A stretch of 64,000 bases of DNA. Source: Hanleya hanleyi (lineage: Eukaryota; Mollusca; Polyplacophora; Lepidopleurida; Hanleyidae). Positions 46,465 through 58,839 of this stretch are shown piece after piece. Location: positions 97,743 to 161,742 of the forward strand of contig JAVTVY010037181.1 of the NCBI GenBank assembly GCA_036873755.1, given 5' to 3'. The position numbers were made by a program, and so were the translations under genes. The notes under the pieces were generated by a model, which was not told the origin of the DNA, did no database searches, and was given only the letters and a program-made list of their open reading frames with translations. The first letter of the stretch is position 1. Every line of letters begins with the position of its first letter.

Positions 46465-47700
46465 GTATTTCCTTTCAAATTGAACAACAACAACAACACT
46501 GTCATTTTTTGTTTCATTTCAGTTTTGGCCACCCATACGTTTTTTGGAACTAAATTGGCTCTAGATGCAGCCCTGATCCTGCTTGACTAAAAAGAAACAG
46601 GCTGAGGGGTCCACGCACCTTTTAGGTGCTTGCCTGCAGTTCATGTTGTTTTCGATTCTGCACGAAAAACCATGTTCCATAGAGGAAACATACTCGAGTT
46701 ATAAACTGTGAAGCTCAGTCGAAGTGACCTATAACGGCGTAGACGGACATTCGAACCAAGCTATTGTATATTTTTGGCACTGAAAAGACCCCCCCCCTCC
46801 CGTCCCCAATTTCGAAAACGGAATACGGACTGGATTTGGAAGTGCGCAGAGTCTGCTCTGCTTTCCACATGACTGTTGCGTCATCTTTGACGTCATCACG
46901 TTATCACTAGTACAAAAAGTGCCAGTACGATCGGATTAGGCGCGCAATGCCAGAATTTTCTACACCCCTTAAAATCAATAGGACCTCGGGAGGAGGTAGA
47001 TTAAAGTGCCAAACAAATTAGGCTCTCTGGCGATCCATTGTGATCACCAGTGTCTGTGGGTGAGACGTTTAACTTCAAACAGCCAAACCAAAACCTCGTT
47101 CCCTAGTGTCAAAAGGAATAGTAGCATCCAAACGTCGTTATATGAGTGAAATAGTCTTGAAAGTGAACTCACTCACAGTATACACCATCTTCACGACGTC
47201 ACGATTTTCTATTTGTGACCCAAAGGCGACATACCCTCTCGAAGAGGAATACACACTAACTCATACGAGTGGCCCTTTCGACCATTCGGTACACCATGAA
47301 GTTGGGTACATGGCCGTTCTAGGGTCGGTGATATATGTATGATTTACGTCATAATTCCTGTCCGCAGGCATAGAAGTGGGAAGTTGATGCTTGGTCGACA
47401 TCGGGCTTTACAAACTAGTCTTTTGTGTTAAACGCCGTCGTTTTCACCTGACGACGATACAGCTCACCAATTACCAATATACGAGTTGTCAGAGCATATC
47501 CATCACAGCATCTCTAGATTTGTCTGTAATACCGCTCATACCGGTGCTAGGGGCCGTGTAGTCATGTCATCCAATTTGCCACATGAGCAGGTACAATAAA
47601 AGCGTACCTGAGATACAACACATCGTTCCTTGTTATGTGCTTTAGATACCCTGCAGAAGACTATATTGTCATTGTGACTCTGTCAGAATGTCGGCACCTC
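46465..47700. other. Unassigned DNA
   Basis: No gene supported. Around 46590-46650 the words GGCTGAGGGGTC and TGC(A/C)GTTCATGTT repeat a motif also seen at 6680-6720, which may be a scrap of an unnamed dispersed repeat. Confidence 0.4.
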
Positions 47701-47704
47701 TTCC

Positions 47705-48165
47705 CACTACACTGCAAAAATTTTGAGTAAAGGTTTACTTGATTACTGTTAACATATATTTATATAGGTAGATGATAAAACTAAATATGTAAACATAACC
47801 CATTTAATGTAGATAGGCATATATTTATGTAAACGTTAAACTGAAGTACGTAAACATTTGCTTAGTCAGTAATCTAATATGGAACACGGTAAATTTGTCT
47901 ACTTAATTTAGTGAACATTTCCATGCAAAGTTATACTTGTGAAAATTTGTCTACTTAATGTAGTGAACGTTTTCATGCAAAGTTATACTTATGTAAATTT
48001 GTCTATACTTAATTTAGTGAACATTTGCAGGCTAAGTTATACTTATGGAAATTTGACTACTTAGTGTAGTGAAGATTTCCATGCAAAGTTATACTTGTGG
48101 AAATTTGCCTATACTGAATGTAGTTACCGGTAACTTTTTCCTGTAAAGTTTTAGTTATGGAATTT
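47705..48165. mobile_element. CACTGCAAAAA-ended element with 52-bp tandem units
   Basis: The left end TACACTGCAAAAA matches, in inverse orientation, the end of the element at 59335. The body is rich in TAAAC/GTTTA words. Five units aligned on AAATTTG(T/A/C)CTA start at 47891, 47943, 47995, 48049 and 48101 (periods 52-54), each with CATGCAAAGTTATACTT. No coding capacity and no clear right end. Confidence 0.6.
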
Positions 48166-48604
48166 GTTATGTTTCGCAAAAGAGAACATGAAATAAAAAA
48201 AAATACACATCTATGTGTGTCGTTGTATATTTATTGTGCGGTTGGGGAGGGAGCACATATCATATGGTTATAATAGGGCAGCAAACATAATTTGAGTGTG
48301 AATGGATCGATGTGCTCACGCGGAGGACTTCTTCAACGCTCAGCTATTGGTTAAAAGCAGGGGAGACTACTCGAGTGTCTGGAGATGGCGCTGTCGTCTG
48401 CAGAGGGCGCTGTCGTCTGCAGCGTTTGTACGCCGCCGGGCGGAAACGAGAGACGAAGGGGCTGTGCAGGTAAATTAGGCTGTAAATTTCTGGATTTCAC
48501 AACAAGCATTATAATTTAACGCCTGAAATTACTTCTGTAATGTTCTTTAATATATTATGCATGTATCAAACTGTATTTATTTTATGATCTGCAAGTGTTA
48601 AACA
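48166..48604. other. Unassigned DNA with a short duplication
   Basis: No gene seen. At about 48387-48424 GGCGCTGTCGTCTGCAG is present twice in tandem. Confidence 0.4.
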
Positions 48605-48949
48605 AACGAAGATGACAAAGGGTTCAATTCCAGTTTACATGGTCCTAACCCAGAAACTCTGGCTGTGATAGGTAAATTTAGGGTAAGGGGGCGTGGCATT
48701 CCTATCACAGCCGAGATCGCACATAGGTTAAATTTTAGCGATAAAAATTTGACTGGCGAAGAGCAACTTTTCGCTGACGAAAATAACGAAACGGTAGAGA
48801 AAAAATATGCCAATTTGATACAGTTTGACCGACCTGAGCTTCTTTCACCATGTACCATCTCTAATGACTGTTTGGGACTCCAAAAAATTAGTGACGACGA
48901 AGAAAACACAATAAACGCTCGATTTCGATGTTTACCGCCATTTCCTTAG
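48605..48949 (+). CDS. Possible short coding region, unknown protein
   Basis: An open frame runs to a TAG at 48947. It includes PETLAVIGKFRVRGRGIPIT, and the copy at 34.6 kb encodes the similar ETLAVIGEYRVRGHGIPIT. A possible acceptor (TCTGCAAG) precedes it near 48596. I do not recognise the protein. The similarity may simply reflect DNA homology of the repeat, and the hairpin in the same place offers a different explanation, so the coding claim is weak. Confidence 0.25.
   Translation, partial: NEDDKGFNSSLHGPNPETLAVIGKFRVRGRGIPITAEIAHRLNFSDKNLTGEEQLFADENNETVEKKYANLIQFDRPELLSPCTISNDCLGLQKISDDEENTINARFRCLPPFP
48640..48750. repeat. Small dispersed repeat with hairpin, copy 2
   Basis: The arms GGCTGTGATAGG (48661-48672) and CCTATCACAGCC (48701-48712) pair perfectly around a 28-base loop, as in copy 1 at 34.6 kb where the outermost pair is A-T instead of G-C. 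TCT and AGA extend the stem beyond one bulged G. Confidence 0.7.
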
Positions 48950-51900
48950 ATTACAGCTCAACGAGACTTGACCGCGCGTGCGCACTAGTATCGTGACCTT
49001 TCTGATCTGACTACGGTGAAATGGACGAGTCACGTGGTCAGAAAGGTCAATCGCGTTGGAAATCTCGTTTCTCAACGAGACTGAAAATGGCGGCAACTTG
49101 ACGAGTTAGATGACAAAATTAGAGTTTGGAAGAAGATTTCGTCTAACGGAATGAGTCATTAGTTGATTATCAAAGTTCTGGAGATGCCAAATCATATTAT
49201 TTATTCGATAAAATGCTTTTCGTGCCTTTGTCTCAATTCCCCACGCCGTGTGCAGTTGAAGATCTCGAGCGACTGACGTCTTATTTATTTTTTTCCTTTT
49301 CGGTCTGTATATGTGATTCGGGCTAAAGGGTCAGCAACAACAATAATAAAAAAAAAAAAATAGACCCCTTAGCCGATGTTTTCGGGCTAACATGGTCCAT
49401 GTGGTCACTGATGGAAATCACTTCGGTCAGAGGTACATTTGGGCTGAAAAATGTTCCGCGACGAAACCTGTTTTGTAGCAAACGCTCACGTAACTTACGA
49501 CTGAGCAACAATTTTGGTTTTGACATGTTAGGCTGGGGCGAATTAAATTTCTGCCATTTTGTGACATTGGTGACGGTGTCTCGTCAAATTATGAAGGGCC
49601 GCCAATGGTGACGCTATTATGTAGGTCATAAGTTATTCGCGGCAAACTTTAACTGATTTAAGTACACCTATACTGAAATTTGTCAAGTTTATGCAAAAAA
49701 ACGTAAAAGTTTTACTGACTCTGTTTAATGTTGATGGAATTTTGTAAAACTGTGTCATCAGTAGGGAATGGTCACGTCATTTATGTCACGCCTGGGATAG
49801 AAAATTGAGAGATTTTGGTTGAGCTCAGAATGTTATTCCATGATTCTCGCTTGTCCACACAAATAATAAATAATAATAAAACTTTAACATCATTTCTTAT
49901 AATATAATAGTGACTGATTTTTTTTTATTGCTGTCATATTCTTGTGTGGAGTCGGCCAAAAATGAAAAAGATTTGATGTGTTATTTACACTATTTTTTTT
50001 CTCTACTTCAGAAGTTTGGGTTGTCTCAGGGATGGAAATGAGGGTCAGTGATCAGCAGCAATAACTGATCAAATTTTGATGAAAATGACATGGTCGCAAT
50101 ATGGAAAAGTAGTTTTACTGATCAAAAATGGAAATGACTGATCAAAGTATTTTTTTTTTTTATTTCAAAAATGGCAACCCTGTATCTGTGAACTGGATAA
50201 AATTTGTGACTTACACAAGATTTTCTCCAGCATCACTGTTTTTAAATAAACTTTAAAACACTGCATATGCAGCTGAAACTTTAAACAATGATTATGTACA
50301 GTTTTAGACTATTGTCCTTATGGATTGAGATCAAAATTACCACTGTCAGGGATTCATACACATCCAGTTTTGTCACCGAATTTAGTTAACTGAATTAAAA
50401 ACTCAAATGTAGGCCTACACATTTTAAGTAGGAAAAACTGAAGTTCAGTTGAGTTAGATGAAGCAAAGCATTGGGGGAATTTTGAAAATCCCTTTTGAAT
50501 TAATTTAAAATGTTCTAATGATCTTACACACTTAGAAAATCGGGTTCATGCAGCATGATTTATAGAATCTTATGATTCTATTTTGAACCCCAGGGTTCAT
50601 TCCGTTAAAAAAAAGGGTTCAGTGACTGGTATTAAGGTTCATCGATTGGAGATAGGGTGCTATATTGAACCCTCAGAGTTTATGTAAATCAGTCTTTTTA
50701 TTATTATTTATTATTATTTACTATTATTATTATTGATCCGAAGATAATTCAAAATAATGTGTTTCTATACTACAGTCGTAACATCGTGCTCCGAGTGAAA
50801 TTCATCGATGAGAAAAAGATCACGTGCGCTCGGGAACTTCAACATTGATGGGAAACAGAAGCCATCCTTGTCTGCAACATTCGTGGCGCAGCACAGTGTA
50901 CAATTCTATCGGAAACGTTGAAGGATTGCAGGTATGTAAAACTTGTCAAAAGGTAATCGTTGTTCCGTTAAAGACATGTTTATTAAAATAAATAACAAAC
51001 TTGTGTTAGAAGACGTATGATTTTCCAAATTCCCATCAATCACTGTACATCCATGTTTCAACTTTCGTTCAAGTAGGCACTACGAGCAGCGGGTGTTGTA
51101 GACTCGTACCTAGCCCTCAACTCACACGCACCGTTGGGGTCTAGTTTGCGGCAGGCATTTTGTATTCTCTGATTGGCTGAATTACCGGTCTAAATCTAGA
51201 CCGGTAAATAGACCAATGTCAATATGTGTTGTTGTTGTTGTTCGTGTGTATCTAGTGACCAGTACTCGTCTATGGTGCGATAAAGGGCCTTGAGCGCTAC
51301 GGCCACCAATCCACCAAGTATTATATAGTTCCTTTGTAAGATTTGATGAGCGATGAGCGATTATGGTAGGTTTCCTAAATAAAGCCCTCGCTTCTACGAC
51401 TACCACGACGTCCAGCAAGACGGTACATCTTCGGAAAATTTATGACCTATTCCAAGGTTCTTAGCGTGACATGTTCATGATCAGGTCAGGGGATTTGCAG
51501 CATTTCTGTTCTTCATTCAATACATAGTACTGTTCATACGCCCTATATGTACTTTTGTTGCTAACATTATGCAAGTTTTGTTGTTAAAAAAATAAAACTG
51601 AACGTACTTGTAGGCCTACTCGTTTGAAGCAGCTGACATTATAAATTTAGTTGACCTAGATTCTGCATTGAAGATCAACCACTGAAACGCGGAAAACAAC
51701 GAATTACGTCAATTATACAGTATTTTCGCCTTCATGTTGTCTGATCGTACTAGTCTTGTTTATCTGATGATGCTAAACAATAATGATCTTGTGAAGAGCT
51801 GTGAACTTTGGATAGGCCTAGGTCATAAATTTTCTGAAGATGTACCATTTTGCCGACGTCCAAACAAGCATGGAGGGGCATTGTGGGTGGAGAATACCAT

Positions 51901-53220
51901 GGGCCAATCACTGTGCAGTGCTGATTTAAAATGCCTGCCGATAACTAGTCTCCATAGAGCGATAGCGAATTGGAGCTGGGTACGAGTCTACGGGTGTTGA
52001 TCACTCATGACAGCGCCGGTTAGCTGATATTTATTTCTTTATTTTATATTGCTTTGCAATTTGAATAAAATAATAAAAGCCTTTTTTTAAACACCATATC
52101 CTGGGTCAAGAACGAAGGTCACATGATGCATCTAGTTGGAGCTCTTTGATGTATGAAGGTAATCATGTGACTTTGAGACAAAGTTTTGGAACGGTAAGTT
52201 TGTTCGACGCATGAGAAATTTCTTCATAAAGTTTGAAAGCCTCACTGACTGACAGGTGAGATGAAAAACTCAGTCACCGAATAAGGAAAATAACCACAAA
52301 AGTGTGGCATAACACAAAATAATAATGATATGCAAAACATAATTTAACATTGCACCGTCCGATGTTGTTGTTTCAATGATTAGCATTGGTCATTTGACAG
52401 TCAGGAGAAACTTTTTGCCTAATGTTAGAATAACTCCATACGGAGTGAGGAAGACGACTTATCTTTGATAAACTGATCAATTGAGTCTGTGGTGTACAAT
52501 GTTGTTGTTGAAACATCAATCATGTGTCAGTTAGAAATGTAAATATTTTGTTTTTCATAACAGACTAAAACTTTAAACATTTACTGAGAATGTTGATGAT
52601 GCATTTATTCAAGTATAAAATTATATTGCCTTTCAACTTTGTATATTTTGTGGACACGACAAAAAACCCCATCTGACATCCTGATTGACTACAAATCATT
52701 CTCAGTTTCGTTCCTGCCTCCATATACATACGATTTATAGTAAATTATATTGTTACATGTGTCAAAATGTATCAACAATGCATAGTCATGATGATTGTTC
52801 ATGGATCTGTGTGTGTATGTTGGTTGGGTGGGGGGGGAGGGGGGAGGGGGTTATAATATTGGATGATGCATTTATTAAATTGTGAGGGTAAGAACAAAAC
52901 AATGTTGGTATGAATTGGTAGTTGGTGTGTGGGCCCTCGGTGGCCAAGTGATAACCCAGCATGAGTTTGATCCCCACCCCGGCTGCCTGGGAGTTGGCCA
53001 GATTACAAGCAGAGAATTGGTGATTTATAGTTCTTTACCGGGTTCCTTCACCCACTTATATTTTCTGCTCATTTCTAAAAAAGAAACCTGTGATGAGTGA
53101 GGCACTGTTTGGGCATACTGAGAAACTGAACTTTTGCAAGGCTAATGACCTCTTAAACATACAGTGCTTATGTTGATTTTTTCTTTTGATATGTTGATTG
53201 GACTTATTTCTCTCTTTTTT
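48950..53220. other. Mostly unassigned DNA
   Basis: No gene could be supported. A cluster of GGGTTCA/TGAACCC words at about 50540-50680 has the same iterated-motif style as other short elements here. A GTTGTTGTTGTT tract is at 51226. A degenerate tRNA-like head (GGTGGCCAAGTGATAAC, then GAGTTTGATCCCC) at 52935-52980 may be an old SINE. An open stretch at 50810-50930 ends at a possible donor (GCAG|GTATGT) but is too weak to call. Confidence 0.35.
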
Positions 53221-53275
53221 TAGTTGTATGGAGTGATGCAGTGGCCTCTGAAGATGCAGAAAGCATTAAGTACAG

Positions 53276-53407
53276 ATTTCCATTGTAAATGAAGAATCAA
53301 AGAAAATCAGGCCCGACTTGGACATCTTAGAGGAACAGCTAAAGAGTGTTGTTCATGCTTCTCTACAAGACCTGTCCGACTCGAGTAGTGAAGACATGAC
53401 ATATTGA
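53276..53407 (+). CDS. Possible terminal exon of an unknown gene
   Basis: After a possible acceptor (AAGTACAG) the frame reads ISIVNEESKKIRPDLDILEE, then QLKSVVHASLQDLSDSSSED and MTY before TGA. The charged, Ser/Asp-rich composition looks like protein, and a strong pyrimidine tract with TTTTTTTAG lies at 53210-53222. It is not recognised, and its link to the exons at 55.9 and 56.8 kb is unproven. Confidence 0.25.
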   Translation: MSIVNEESKKIRPDLDILEEQLKSVVHASLQDLSDSSSEDMTY

Positions 53408-54174
53408 AAAAATCTCCTTGGCTACAGAATCCTAGATTTGTTGGCATCATTTTTAGCTCTGTTATAATGTAAGGTGAGTTATTATGATCATGTGGAGAGA
53501 TAGGCAGAATATGTGTGTGGTTATAAGCTCTTTTTTTACCCCATGGCCAATTTTGTCTGACTGGTACTGTCGATGTGATGTACATCCATATGTCCGTTAC
53601 TGCAACAACTGAAAAAAACATTGCGCCTACGGCTATCAAATTTTGGTAACTTCCTTGCTTGGCCTCAAATCAGAAGCCCTATCAAAAATGAGATTCCTCC
53701 ATATCTAATTACAGAGTTATGCCCCTTTTTTGAGTTCATGTGGTCAATCTTGTCAACAGCTCAGAATATTGGAGCATTTACATCATATTTGAAAAAAATA
53801 ACCTACAGCCCAAGGGATTATTCCTGATATGACCAAACTGTTTGTTGGTTTTTACAGGCCAATCAAAATGCCTTGTTTTATCTGGATCACGTTTCGAAGG
53901 CGAAAATGACTACATATTGTTTTTTAAAAACTTTTGTTGAACTGATGATGACATTTCCTTAGAACCGAGGGGTCAGGTATGCAAGTCAAGTTTTTACAGA
54001 CCAATCAAGTGTTATTTTAACACTTTCCGAGGCAGCAAATCAATGTTCAGTGAGAGGTATTTTCTTATACATATATTTGAAAGGATTGTGTCAGCACTCA
54101 ATATTTAAAACAGTTTGAGCGTGACGTAGATGTGCGTTTTGGGGGACAGTGTCATATATTAGATAATAGTCTAG

Positions 54175-54330
54175 CAGCCCTCGCAATTAGGAAAATTCTC
54201 CTCAGCAAAAATTCTGTGGCATCAAAATAACTCCCATTCAACATCATGTTAAAAATTGCTGAGGTGAACTGATTATGCCACAGCATTTACCTCAGCAATT
54301 GCTGATTGCCGTGGCTAATTGTGAGGGTTG
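54175..54330. mobile_element. 156-bp MITE with CAGCCCTCGCAATTAG ends
   Basis: The left end CAGCCCTCGCAATTAG is matched at the right by CTAATTGTGAGGGTTG. TCTAG flanks both sides (54170-54174 and 54331-54335), a candidate 5-bp target duplication. The interior has CCTCAGCAA/TTGCTGAGG pairs. The CA...TG ends recall hAT elements, but an 8-bp duplication is not seen, so the superfamily is open. Confidence 0.7.
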
Positions 54331-54335
54331 TCTAG

Positions 54336-55912
54336 ATATCAGTAACACTCTACTTTGAAAAGTACCAGTAAGGCCAAGTAAAATTAATTAAATGTTTCTC
54401 TCTTTTGAAAAAAAAATCATACAGTATCAGACCTTGCGTTTTGAGGGGCGCGATCGCTCCCGCTCCCTATCGCGCGCCTAAAACGCATCCCCAGCGCGCG
54501 GTTTATAGCGCGCCTTCATTCTGATTGTTTAGTTTCTTTCCCTATTGAAAAATGTAACGAATATCTATCAATTGCGCGCTTAGAATGTGGATATCCTTCC
54601 CAATTTGAATCTTTGACCAGGGCGCGGCCATGTTTTGCAGAACGGCATCATGGGATTCATACCGGAAGTTGGAAAGTCGAAATCCCGCGAGATCCGACGT
54701 TACTGCGACGTTACAGTATGGCAGCCATCTAGAGGATCTGTTAACATTTCTCGCGTGGAATGTCGATGATATCGGTTATATAACGAATGGCACTACCCCG
54801 GGTCGTGTCCTGGTGTCAAAAGTATGATGCAATGTTTGCAGAAATATGGCGACAAAGTCAAATCAGACCGCCCTATACGTGGGAAAGCAAGATTGGAGAT
54901 TGACACTTGCATCACGTATGAAAGCATATACTAAAATGGAGTGCTATCATACCTCCTTGCATCAATGGTACAGGCTACATGTGTACGTAGGCCCCTAACC
55001 AAACACAATTTTACGAGGCATTTATCGTCTATGGTAAGATTCAAGAGGGAAATAATGAAACAAACCTGTTGGTAATAACCCTGTGTCTTCTTTAATTTGA
55101 TGAAATTTGGCGCTGTGCCCAATCAAGCCGTTAGATATGATAACACGCACATGGTTGGAAGACTTCATTCAGTTGGCTGAATAAATAATATACGAGGGGA
55201 AGTAACTCCTTTTCCAGTCTTTTTTTTTTCTTTCAAATTCCAAATGAACTTGCATCAATGCATGCAACTTCTTGGTGAGAAATTTTTCAATCACCTGGAT
55301 AAACTCATCCATTCAGATTAATCCCACCACCACCAGATCATTTTGTGTGAAGTTTGTGTAACTCATTTCCTGATCTAATAAATCTGTGCGGAATTTCACA
55401 ACTGTGATTGAGTAATTAGATAATTTACCACAACAAATCACTAGTTTTCTTTGATGTCTTACACTAGTTATTTAAAATAACCAACATAAGTTTTATTTTC
55501 AAACCAGGCATGTCGATATCCAAATATTTATTAAAAATAGAAATCACTCCCCTCGGTAAGTCTGAGAGAGCTATTTGCCGCTCTTTGTCACTCCCCTTGG
55601 CGATTTCAAGAGAGTAATTTGCCACTCTCCTGCTTTTTTCAAACGTCAAGGTCTGCAGTATTTAGTGTTTTGAAATTTAGTCACTATAAAGCCAGCATCT
55701 GAAGATGTCCATGTGACAATTTGTTTGCAAGCCAATTATCCCTTTTATGTGTCTGAAAGCTTTGTTACTGAGGGCTGTGTAAGTGAAACAGTGTGGCCCG
55801 ATTGCTTCAAATTCACCATAGTAACTGTGTAAATTTGTCATATCCCCTGTGAAACTGATATTATTGCTTGCACAATACAACAAGTAACTTCTGTAGTGTG
55901 TTTGTTTTTCAG
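54336..55912. other. Unassigned DNA
   Basis: No gene or clear repeat was supported. At 54430-54500 there is a short GC-rich stretch with several GCGCGC words, unusual for this AT-rich region. Confidence 0.35.
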
Positions 55913-56945
55913 GACAAGATAAATGCTACATTGGGAAGACTGCCAACTCTCCTTGAGGACAAGTTGGACAACATATTGGTGATTGCTAAAAAATTGACTC
56001 TAATACTAATTTTTCAAATTCCCTAAATTTTCAGTTTTGTACTTTTATTTTGCACATTTTCCAATCTCCCCCAGAGTTATCCACCCTTACCTATATTAGG
56101 TTTGAATTTTTTTTTGCAATGAAATTACGAAACGCAGATCTTCTATCATTTATGCATGGTGTCCCCAAGTTTTGCACCATCTTAGTGTTTGTGTGTTTTC
56201 CAAGTTTCCACAGAGTTCTCCGCCCTTACCCACTTTGTGATTTAGGGATTTTGTCCGGCCTAGATCCTGGTTGCTTTTTGTAGTAGAATTATGAATCTCA
56301 CATACTGAGACACTCAAATCAACATTTTATTTTACACGTTTTATTAATCCACCCATCATTACCTGCTCTGTGGGTAAGAAATTTTGTCCAGCCTTGATCT
56401 TGGTTGCTTTTTTTGTAGTAGAATAACGAAACTTGCATGTTTAATGAATGGTGTCCCGAAGAACTTGAAGGGGCACTGTTTTTGAGTTTTCACATGATCA
56501 TCTGCCCTTACCCACTCCGTGGATCAGGAATTATCTCCGGCCTATATCTCAGTTACTACCAGTTACTACTCTTAATCTCACAAACTCACTCGAATCCAGC
56601 AGTTTATTTTGCATGTTTTTCCCGTATCTTCCCTTAGCCACGGTTTATGCATGGTGTCCCGAAGTTGTCCACTAAAATAGTATTTTGTGCGTTTCTGAGT
56701 TTTTCACAAAGGGTTGGGGCATACACTCTTGTCTGCACTTGTTTTATTACTCAATGCTAGATATAATAATGTTTTCAACTGATAGTATTATCATTCTTTT
56801 GCAGGAATCAACACTGCCATTTCCAGTTGGGATGTTGGGGAAAAACCCATTGGTGCGACAACACGTTGACATGTTGGATAGCTTTCCTGCAGTACGGTGT
56901 TCAAGCGATGTGGGCATCATACATTTACTACCTATACAACATTGA
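55913..56945 (+). CDS. Two possible 3' exons of an unknown gene
   Basis: Exon 55913-55978 has acceptor TTGTTTTTCAG and donor TTG|GTGATT and encodes DKINATLGRLPTLLEDKLDN plus IL. Exon 56805-56945 follows acceptor TTTTGCAG and encodes ESTLPFPVGMLGKNPLVRQH, ending in IIHLLPIQH and TGA. Both are phase 0, so they join cleanly across an 826-bp intron to 68 codons. I do not recognise the product. Upstream exons were not found with confidence. Confidence 0.4.
56050..56660. repeat. Diverged tandem repeats, about 130 bp
   Basis: A CC(A/G)CCCTTACC-type word recurs near 56091, 56221, 56351, 56502 and 56628, together with TTTTGTCCGGCCT and GGTTGCTTTTTGTAGTAGAA. The units are much diverged. The array lies within the intron between the two candidate exons. 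Confidence 0.55.
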
Positions 56946-57069
56946 ATTCCCAAATGAGTGCTGAAACGCCTCAAACTATTGAAAACTGTCTCACTGAAAA
57001 GCCAACTGTAATGCTCATAAGAGTACACCAGATGCTGACTGTGTAACTCACTCACTCTCTTTTAAAGAC

Positions 57070-57283
57070 GGTACGGCGCATCACGTTGGGCATACCGGTT
57101 CTCGTTAGATCACCGAAGTTAAGCAGCATTGAGATGGGTGACCAGGTGCTGTACTGGCTGGGCTGATCAGTGTTCAGGATAATAGGAACTGTGGACACTC
57201 GTGCTCTGGCACATGTAGGCGCCGTCGTGATATGACTGAAAAAATGTTGAACACGACGTTAAATCCTACTCACTCACTCACTG
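57070..57283 (+). mobile_element. SINE with 5S-rRNA-like head, perfect 10-bp target duplication
   Basis: TTTTAAAGAC flanks the element at 57060-57069 and 57284-57293. The head has CATACCGGTTCTCGTTAGAT followed by CACCGAAGTTAAGCAGC and GATGGGTGACC, matching the internal control region of 5S rRNA, so transcription by RNA polymerase III is expected. The tail (GTTGAACACGACGTTAAATC then CACTCACTCACT) resembles the 3' end of the RNase H LINE at 10.63-10.68 kb, whose machinery it may use. Confidence 0.9.
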
Positions 57284-57293
57284 TTTTAAAGAC

Positions 57294-57599
57294 TCATTCC
57301 CTCACACACACGTATATGTATTGATTGTACTCCCTAAGGAAAGCCTGAAGCAATCATTTTGTCTATCTGTTGAAAGGATATTTTTTGCAGATGATATGTC
57401 CGTGCACTTTATAGTGATTACTTTTGAACTTCTGTGCAATTAATAATGTTGTAAATGAAAATTAAGGTAATCATGGAGTTCTCTGACTTATCCCTCCTCA
57501 ACAACCCATGTACATTCTTCAGGAAGCTTCATGTTGTTGCCTCCTTCATTACCACCACCCATCCCCCCCCCCCTCCCCATCTTCACCACATTTCATTTT
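57294..57599. other. Unassigned DNA
   Basis: Nothing recognised. A C9 run within CCATCCCCCCCCCC is near 57563. Confidence 0.35.
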
Positions 57600-58440
57600 A
57601 TCGCATCTGGTCGTATCCATCAGTCAGGATGGTGAGTGAAAGCAGGCACATGTATTCAATATGCGTGAAGCCAGCCACACTTCCATTCTGACTGTCTAAT
57701 TCCCCCAGCTCCCCCCCCCATTGCATTTTATAGTAGGTGATCATCAGTTTGGTGCAGGCACATGTATTCAATATGCGTGAAACCAGCCACACTTATATTC
57801 TGACTGTCTGACCTGCCCCCCACCCCCCAAAACCCGCTTTATTATATTTTATCATAGGTGACAATAGCATGTCAGTCATCATGTTGGTGAGTGAAAGCAG
57901 GCACACATATCTAATATGTGTGAAGCCAGCCACACTTATATTCTGACTGTCTGATTCCCCCCCCCATTGCATTTTATAGTAGGCGATAGCTTGTCAGTCA
58001 TCAGGTTGGTGAGTGAAAGCAGGCACATGTATTCAATATGCGTGAAACCAGCCACACTTATATTCTGACTGTCTGACCTGCCCCCAAAACTCGCCACATA
58101 TTTTATCATAGGTGACAATAGCATGTCAGTCATCACAGGAGTGGAAAGCAGGCACACATATCTAATATGTGTGAAGCCAGCCACACTTATATTCTGACTG
58201 TCTGATTCCCCCCTTGCATTTTATAGTAGGCACTAGCTTGTCAGTCATCAGGTTGGTGAGTGAAAGCAGGCACATGTATTCAATATGTATGAAACCAGCC
58301 ACACTTATATTCTGACTGTCTGATCCCTTGCATTTTATAGTAGGCACTAGCTTGTCAGTCATCAGGTTGGTGAGTGAAAGCAGGCACATGTATTCAATAT
58401 GTATGAAACCAGCCACACTTATATTCTGACTGTCTGATCT
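57600..58440. repeat. Satellite array, 112-143 bp x 7
   Basis: The word ATTCTGACTGTCT starts at 57685, 57797, 57940, 58062, 58191, 58309 and 58423. Units share GAAAGCAGGCACA, CAGCCACACTTATATTCTGA and TTGCATTTTATAGTAGG, and differ in the length of a C-rich spacer. Two subtypes alternate (TATTCAATATGCGTGAAACC and ATCTAATATGTGTGAAGCC). Open minus-strand frames with a repeated MAGFTHIEYMCLLS are by-products. Confidence 0.9.
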
Positions 58441-58839
58441 GAATTTTCAGTTTCTAAGTTTCACCCGAGTGTGCAAATTCCCTTTGGTACACAGTTTCCA
58501 CCACTTGACAATGTGAATGCATTTTTTTGTCACAATTGAGTACATTCAGTAGTTCAGAGTTACATGTCTGAATACACATTTAGTCTTCAGATTATGTTCT
58601 TCAGATTTTATATAGCTCAGACTTCACTGCAATTCAACACTTTTTTTATAAGTTAGTGGCATATTTGTCTAAGCCCAAATGTCTGGTATCATTGTATATA
58701 CATGTATATAAAATCAGTTATATGACGCTATATGTTTGAGGCTTATTTCATTGCACTTGCTTAAACATTGTTTTTGATATAACTAAGCTAACAGATGTTA
58801 AGATTCATGTTGAATAGTAATTAGGCTAACTAAAAGTTT
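58441..58839. other. Unassigned DNA
   Basis: Nothing recognised in this AT-rich stretch between the satellite and the CACTGCAAAAA-ended element. Confidence 0.35.

Noticed and set aside
57091..57160. A 5S rRNA gene
   Set aside because: Only the internal control part resembles 5S; the flanks, the SINE tail and the 10-bp target duplication show that it is a retroposed SINE.
58162..58416. Open frames repeating MAGFTHIEYMCLLS
   Set aside because: They are produced by the 112-143 bp satellite and change frame between units.
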